DNA of 8,212 bases, taken from CAYINJ01 sp964364745 (GTDB taxonomy: Bacteria; Patescibacteriota; Patescibacteriia; JACRDY01). Under the pieces are notes generated by a model. That model worked only from the letters and a program-made list of their open reading frames with translations. It did no database searches and was not told the origin of the DNA. The stretch covers positions 1 through 8,212 of the forward strand of contig CAYINJ010000031.1 in the NCBI GenBank assembly GCA_964364745.1, in the 5' to 3' direction. Made by a program: the position numbers and the translations under genes. Of this stretch, positions 4,550-8,212 are shown piece by piece (position 1 is the stretch's first letter; the number at the start of each line of letters is the position of its first letter).

Positions 4550-5947
4550 TTACTCCTTCGGGATGGTCAATTTTAGCTCATTCAGTTGCTCGGCACTGAT
4601 TGGGCTCGGTGAATCCATCAGCGGATCACGATTGTCGGAGGTTTTGGCAAATGGGATAATTTCGCGAATGCTCGGCTCACCAGCTAAGATCATTAAGAAT
4701 CGATCTAGTCCCCAAGCAATCCCGCCGTGGGGTGGGACGCCGTATTTGAAGGCCTCCAGCAAGTGGCCAAACTTCGCTTGAATTTCCTCCGGCGTGTGTC
4801 CCAATACTTCAAACACTTTCGCCAGAATCGCTGGATCGTGAGTCCGGATGCTCCCACCGCCAATTTCGGATCCGTTGAGCGCCAGGTCATACTGATAGGC
4901 CAACATCTTACCCATCTTACTCCTATCACCCAAATGCGGCAGCGATTCATTTTGAATGGCGGTAAAAGGATGGTGCACCGCGCCCCAGCGCTTGTCCCCT
5001 TCTTTATATTCAAACATCGGGAAATCAACTACCCAGCAGAGAGCCAATAAATTAGGATCGTTTTTGTCCTCGCGCAAGTCGGGTTTATCACTGTTATATT
5101 TTGTCATCGCTTCGGCAAAAGTCAGCCGCGGGAACGGCACTTGTTGAATCCGCTTAGTGGGCGTGACGGTCTTGACCAGCTCAATCAACATCGCTTCGTG
5201 CATTTGTAAAATATCCTCTTGCGTCACGAAGCTCATCTCAAAATCGAGTTGGGTGAACTCGGCCTGGCGGTCGCCCCGCTGGTCTTCGTCACGGAAACAA
5301 CGGACGATTTGGAAATAGCGCTCAATGCCGGCGACCATCAGCATTTGCTTGTACTGCTGGGGCGATTGCGGCAGGGCGTAAAACTTCCCCGGGTAGTTGC
5401 GGGACGGCACCACGAAGTCGCGGGCGCCTTCCGGAGTGGACTTGGTCAAATATGGCGTCTCAATCTCGCGAAAATGTCGGCTGGACAAATATTGGCGAAT
5501 AAAACTAATGACGTTATGGCGCAAAGTAATGTTTTTGGCCATCCGTTCGTGGCGCAGGTCCAAATAGCGATACTTCAGCCGCAGTTCTTCGTTGGCTTGG
5601 TGCTCTTCGGTGTTAATTTCAAATGGCGGCACGGCGGCGGCGTTAATAATGGTCACTTGTTTCGCCAAAATCTCGATCGTGCCCGTCGGTGAATCCGGGT
5701 TGATACTCTTGGCGTTACGAGCTTGGATGACACCGGTAATCGACACGACGTATTCGGGCTTTAATTCTTTCACGACCTCGGCGTTGTCTCCCAACTCACC
5801 CGGCACCAAGACGACCTGAACGATGCCGGTCGAGTCGCGCAAATCAATAAACGAAATTTTGCCCATGTCGCGTTTGACATGGACCCAACCCATTAGGGTG
5901 ACCGCTTGGCCGACTTGACCGACCGCGTCAGCGATATATGTCTTCAT
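4550..5947 (-). CDS. aspS: Aspartate-tRNA ligase, bacterial type lacking the GAD insertion
   Basis: This class II synthetase charges tRNA-Asp with aspartate. The N-terminal OB-fold anticodon domain (about 1-105, with GWVHVKRDMGKISFIDLRD) is followed by the catalytic core. Motif 1 lies around EIETPYLTKSTPEGARDF (161-178). Motif 2 is FRDEDQRGDRQAEFTQLD (218-235) and motif 3 is GIAWGLDRFLMIL (409-421). QSPQQYKQMLM (195-205) is the bacterial aspartate-binding region. At 465 residues it is about 120 shorter than usual bacterial enzymes (580-600). The shortage falls in one place: SDKPDLR (286-292) runs almost directly into LLALCWVVDFPMFEY (300-314), where bacterial AspRS normally carries the GAD domain. 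The sequence otherwise looks bacterial, not archaeal. Residues near position 28 (RDMG) match neither typical discriminating nor non-discriminating enzymes, so Asn-tRNA mischarging cannot be judged. It starts 9 bases after the transporter stop. Confidence 0.93.
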   Translation of the reverse strand: MKTYIADAVGQVGQAVTLMGWVHVKRDMGKISFIDLRDSTGIVQVVLVPGELGDNAEVVKELKPEYVVSITGVIQARNAKSINPDSPTGTIEILAKQVTIINAAAVPPFEINTEEHQANEELRLKYRYLDLRHERMAKNITLRHNVISFIRQYLSSRHFREIETPYLTKSTPEGARDFVVPSRNYPGKFYALPQSPQQYKQMLMVAGIERYFQIVRCFRDEDQRGDRQAEFTQLDFEMSFVTQEDILQMHEAMLIELVKTVTPTKRIQQVPFPRLTFAEAMTKYNSDKPDLREDKNDPNLLALCWVVDFPMFEYKEGDKRWGAVHHPFTAIQNESLPHLGDRSKMGKMLAYQYDLALNGSEIGGGSIRTHDPAILAKVFEVLGHTPEEIQAKFGHLLEAFKYGVPPHGGIAWGLDRFLMILAGEPSIREIIPFAKTSDNRDPLMDSPSPISAEQLNELKLTIPKE

Positions 5948-5956
5948 ATCAGTAGT

Positions 5957-7213
5957 TTACCAGATAAAAGAAATGCCCAAAACCACCGCGGCGGCGGCCA
6001 TCACGGCGACCGTGATGCTACCCAAAGTATTGGCTAACCAGCCATTAGCGTATTCTCCCATAATTCGCCGATTATTGGCAATACCCATAATCACGACCAG
6101 CAGCGGCACCGCCACCACGCCATTAATGACCGCCGTATAGATCAGCATTTTCATCGGGTTGACCCCCAGGAAGTTGAGGAGCAAACCAACCACCGTCGAC
6201 AGCACGATGATGGCGTAAAACCCGCGCGCTTGCGTCCATTTCAGCTCCAAACCACCTTTTAGTTTGAGGGCCTCGCTCAAAGCGTACGACGCCGAGCCGG
6301 CCAACACCGGAATCCCGAGCAAACCGGTACCAATAATGCCGAGCGTAAACAAGAGAAAAGCGTTGTGGCCGGCAAATGGCGCTAGGGCCATGGCCGCTTG
6401 CTCGGCAGTTTGAATGTCAGTAATGCCGTTGGCAAACAGCGTCGCGCCCGACACCAAGAGAATAAAAAACATGGTGATGTTGGAAAACAACATGCCGATG
6501 GTGACGTCTTGGCGCATGTCATGAATTTCTCCTCGCGTCGCCCCCTGTCGGCTGATAATAGTTACTCGCCCTTGATCAACTTCTTCTTCGACTTCTTCGG
6601 AGGCCTGCCAAAAGAACAAGTAAGGCGAAATAGTGGTCCCCAGCACCCCGACTAAAATTAATAAGTAATCAAAATCAGATTGCCATCGGGGAATGGCGAG
6701 GTGACTCAACACCTCGCGCCAATCGAGGTGGAGGGTCAGACCGGCTAACCAATAGGCCAACAGTGAAAAGGCCAGCACCCGCAAAATCTTGGCATAGACG
6801 TGATACGGCACGAAAACTTCCAGCGCGATGATTAATATGGTCAGACCACCGGCAATAAAAGCGAAAGGCGTGTCGCCGACCAGCAGCCCCATGGCCGCCG
6901 CCATGGCGCCAATGTCAGCGCCAATGTTAATGGTGTTGGCCAAAACCAAGAGAACGACACAGCCGTAAAGCAACCATTTGGCATAGTGCTGACGGATTAC
7001 GCCAGCCAATCCCCGGCCGGTGACCATCCCGATCCGCGCGCACATCTCCTGCACGGCCGTCATCAACGGGAAAGTAAATAAGGGCGTCCAGAGTTGGCCA
7101 AAACCAAATTTGGCGCCGGCGGCGGCGTAGGTACCAATGCCGGACGGGTCATCGTCGGACGCGCCGGTAATAAACCCGGGCCCGAGTTTTTTGAGGAGTT
7201 GTTTGAGGGTCAT
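5957..7213 (-). CDS. Nramp-related (SLC11 superfamily) divalent cation transporter
   Basis: The 418-residue protein has about 11 hydrophobic helices and the Nramp start GPGFITGASDDDPSGIGTY (11-29). In Mn/Fe transporters of the MntH type, helix 1 carries DPGN and helix 6 carries MPH. Here the equivalents are DPSG (22-25) and ISPYLFFWQA (195-204), so the metal-binding Asn and Met and the conserved His are replaced, while the helix-1 Asp is kept. Hence the substrate may not be manganese or iron; some Nramp-related proteins with altered sites carry magnesium. A charged cytoplasmic loop after helix 6 contains SEEVEEEVDQGR. Start ATG 7213 has GGAG only two bases upstream, an unusually tight site, and no better in-frame start exists. 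It is the first gene of the unit containing aspS. The mntH symbol is withheld because of the altered motifs. Confidence 0.87.
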   Translation of the reverse strand: MTLKQLLKKLGPGFITGASDDDPSGIGTYAAAGAKFGFGQLWTPLFTFPLMTAVQEMCARIGMVTGRGLAGVIRQHYAKWLLYGCVVLLVLANTINIGADIGAMAAAMGLLVGDTPFAFIAGGLTILIIALEVFVPYHVYAKILRVLAFSLLAYWLAGLTLHLDWREVLSHLAIPRWQSDFDYLLILVGVLGTTISPYLFFWQASEEVEEEVDQGRVTIISRQGATRGEIHDMRQDVTIGMLFSNITMFFILLVSGATLFANGITDIQTAEQAAMALAPFAGHNAFLLFTLGIIGTGLLGIPVLAGSASYALSEALKLKGGLELKWTQARGFYAIIVLSTVVGLLLNFLGVNPMKMLIYTAVINGVVAVPLLVVIMGIANNRRIMGEYANGWLANTLGSITVAVMAAAAVVLGISFIW

Positions 7214-7317
7214 AACTCCATCATCATACCATATTCTGGTAAGAATCCCCTCGCTATTATGGTGTGATTAAATATTTTAACCATTAACCACTAAGGACTA
7301 AAACTCATGGGTAAATT
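7214..7317 (-). promoter_or_regulatory. Gap between reverse transcriptase and transporter, candidate promoter
   Basis: This 104-base AT-rich gap holds two weak -10 candidates on the - strand: CATAAT (7261-7256), and an extended TGGTATGAT (7231-7223) that would give a very short leader. Two interlocking inverted repeats lie next to the latter: TACCA/TGGTA (7227-7241) and ATTCT/AGAAT (7233-7246). No convincing -35 box is seen. I find no intrinsic terminator after the reverse transcriptase and no template-repeat-like sequence here. Confidence 0.35.
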
Positions 7318-7809
7318 TTAATCGTTGCTAATTTCTCGTAAAATCTGCTCAATTTTATGCCCTCGACAATGTTGTAAAATACCCAAATAAGATTGCAATG
7401 ACTGATTAAACGACTCCTCGGTAATCAAGCTCTGTTCTAATTCTTTCTTCCTCAAGCGGATTTTCTGGAGCATCCTTTGTTTTGTCTTGGTCCGCAGAAC
7501 GATATAATGCGGTAAAATGACGTAACCAAGGGAATCCACGCCTTGGCGCAATTTGCCGATGGAAACCTTGTTGGGATGTAATTCAAGTAGCAATTCGTCT
7601 TGCAAAAATTCTTGAATTTGTGATAAGGTAGCTTCTAAAAACATTTTATCCGGGTGGACGATGATAAAATCGTCAGCGTAACGGAAGTAGTGTTTGATTT
7701 TTAACTGATGTTTAATGAATTGGTCTAACTGGTCCAAGTATATGTTGGCCAAGATTTGCGATGTGACATTACCGATGGGCAATCCTTTGCCTAAACTTGG
7801 GGTTCCTTT
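7318..7809 (-). CDS. Reverse transcriptase (DGR type), C-terminal part, frame-shifted
   Basis: This frame carries the second half of a reverse transcriptase. It begins after the GA tract as DKGTPSLGKG and runs to TAA at 7318. It includes GLPIGNVTSQ (IGNVTSQ at 7776-7756) and the catalytic box YADD (7680-7669), then a basic region ending QSYLGILQHCRGHKIEQIL. Most reverse transcriptases have QGxxxSP where this has IGNxxSQ, a replacement described as typical of diversity-generating retroelement enzymes. There is no maturase, endonuclease or other C-terminal domain, as expected for that class. The part lacks motif A, so alone it cannot be active. A TTG at 7782 is the only nearby start and looks fortuitous. 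It is one base register away from the upstream half; losing one GA unit would join them. Confidence 0.82.
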   Translation of the reverse strand, partial: KGTPSLGKGLPIGNVTSQILANIYLDQLDQFIKHQLKIKHYFRYADDFIIVHPDKMFLEATLSQIQEFLQDELLLELHPNKVSIGKLRQGVDSLGYVILPHYIVLRTKTKQRMLQKIRLRKKELEQSLITEESFNQSLQSYLGILQHCRGHKIEQILREISND

Positions 7810-8212
7810 ATCTCTCTCTCTCTCTCTCTCTCTTCATTTTTATCCACAAGCCCAAAACTTCCAATAATCTCATTGATTAACCAAAGGAATTTCTCGTCTT
7901 TAATCTTGTTTTGGATAATAGCCAACAACTTCTGGTGATCTACGCTCCAGAAGAATTTTTTGATGTCGCATTTGAGGATATAGACGGTCTGGGTGTAATT
8001 ACGACTCACTGCCAGTAAACAGCTAGCCACATTCCTTACCGCCACATGTGTACCCTTGCCGAGACGTGATGAATAAGAGTGAAAAATAAAGATGGGGTCA
8101 AAGATACGGTAAAGTTCATTAAAAACTACGTGGTGGATTAACCTATCTCTGACCAACGCCTTGCTGATAATTCGATGCTTGGGGTCGTAAATATGGAAGG
8201 TGGAATAAGGGC
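7791..8212 (-). CDS. Reverse transcriptase (DGR type), N-terminal part, cut by window edge
   Basis: The frame is open to the right edge, reading PYSTFHIYDPKHRIIS then VRDRLIHHVVFNEL, DPIFIFHSYSSRLGKGTHVAV and ILKCDIKKFFWSVDHQKLL. These are reverse transcriptase blocks 1 to 3, with the motif A catalytic Asp encoded at 7967-7965 (CDIKKFF). The order and wording (VRDR-HH, SY-R-GKGTH) match retroelement enzymes of the DGR kind. After FGLVDKN the frame enters the GA tract as alternating Glu-Arg and terminates at TAG (7793-7791) with the off-frame residues IKEPQV. It therefore lacks motifs 4 and 5. Together with the 3' part, about 297 codons are in view, so roughly the first tens of residues lie outside the window. 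The true start is not visible; a TTG at 8156 is internal. Confidence 0.82.
   Translation of the reverse strand, partial: PYSTFHIYDPKHRIISKALVRDRLIHHVVFNELYRIFDPIFIFHSYSSRLGKGTHVAVRNVASCLLAVSRNYTQTVYILKCDIKKFFWSVDHQKLLAIIQNKIKDEKFLWLINEIIGSFGLVDKNEEREREREIKEPQV
7811..7833 (-). repeat. (GA)11 dinucleotide microsatellite inside reverse transcriptase
   Basis: The + strand reads TC eleven times plus one T; on the coding strand this is an A followed by (GA)11. It interrupts the reverse transcriptase between motif A and the IGNxxSQ motif. Following the frame by hand, 11 units give a stop 7 codons beyond the tract and 12 units give TAA immediately. Ten or 13 units give one continuous reading frame through DKGTPSLGKGLPIGN. 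Such dinucleotide tracts are classic slipped-strand mutation sites. Confidence 0.95.

Noticed and set aside
5219..5692. 157-codon + strand open frame inside aspS
   Set aside because: It lies entirely antisense to a highly conserved synthetase core and has no recognisable protein features.
7214..7317. DGR template repeat downstream of the reverse transcriptase
   Set aside because: Only 104 bases, and I see no second copy of it elsewhere in the window with adenine-linked mismatches.
7791..7833. The Glu-Arg repeat as a genuine protein C-terminus
   Set aside because: It ends in off-frame residues and would remove essential polymerase motifs that are intact immediately downstream.
7318..8212. 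Group II intron or retron enzyme
   Set aside because: No maturase or endonuclease domain, no intron RNA domain V/VI-like hairpin downstream, and the IGNxxSQ motif favours the DGR class.
1..8212. CRISPR array, insertion sequence or prophage attachment site
   Set aside because: No regularly spaced repeats, no transposase, no terminal inverted repeats and no duplicated tRNA end were seen.

Overview
The window looks like a piece of a compact bacterial chromosome, most plausibly from Candidate Phyla Radiation / Patescibacteria. That assignment is inference from three things: tightly packed small genes with overlapping ends, several short proteins of no clear family, and a diversity-generating-retroelement (DGR) type reverse transcriptase. 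TGA is used as a normal stop (in scpB and dacA), so this is not one of the lineages that recode TGA as glycine. No phylogenetic marker was tested.

Layout. Positions 1-159 (+ strand) hold the 3' part of a tRNA-Leu, a complete CAT-anticodon tRNA (Met) and a symmetric terminator that can serve both strands. Everything else is on the - strand and is best read from right to left. (a) 8212-7318: a reverse transcriptase entering from beyond the window edge, with the hallmark IGNxxSQ motif and a YADD catalytic box. It is split by a (GA)11 microsatellite that puts its two halves out of frame. (b) 7213-4339: an Nramp-related transporter, an aspartyl-tRNA synthetase that lacks the usual internal GAD domain, and a 68-residue unknown protein, closed by a strong intrinsic terminator. 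(c) 4288-653: a promoter, then a small winged-helix-like protein, a YbaK-type deacylase with a lysine-rich tail, scpA, scpB, a D,D-carboxypeptidase and a COG2426 membrane protein, all overlapping or nearly touching. (d) 582-192: two small membrane proteins, the first only 44 residues long with a near-consensus Shine-Dalgarno sequence, ending at the shared terminator beside the tRNAs.

How the genes fit together. Block c couples chromosome segregation (ScpA and ScpB, the partners of SMC) with peptidoglycan trimming (D,D-carboxypeptidase), a neighbourhood also seen in other bacteria. Block b couples tRNA-Asp charging with ion transport, with no obvious functional link. The most notable item is block a. 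A gain or loss of GA units switches the reverse transcriptase between broken and intact: 10 or 13 units would restore a single reading frame, while 11 (as here) or 12 would truncate it. It could be a phase-variable DGR enzyme, a decaying gene, or an assembly error. The template repeat, variable repeat and target gene of a DGR are not visible here and would lie beyond the right edge if present.
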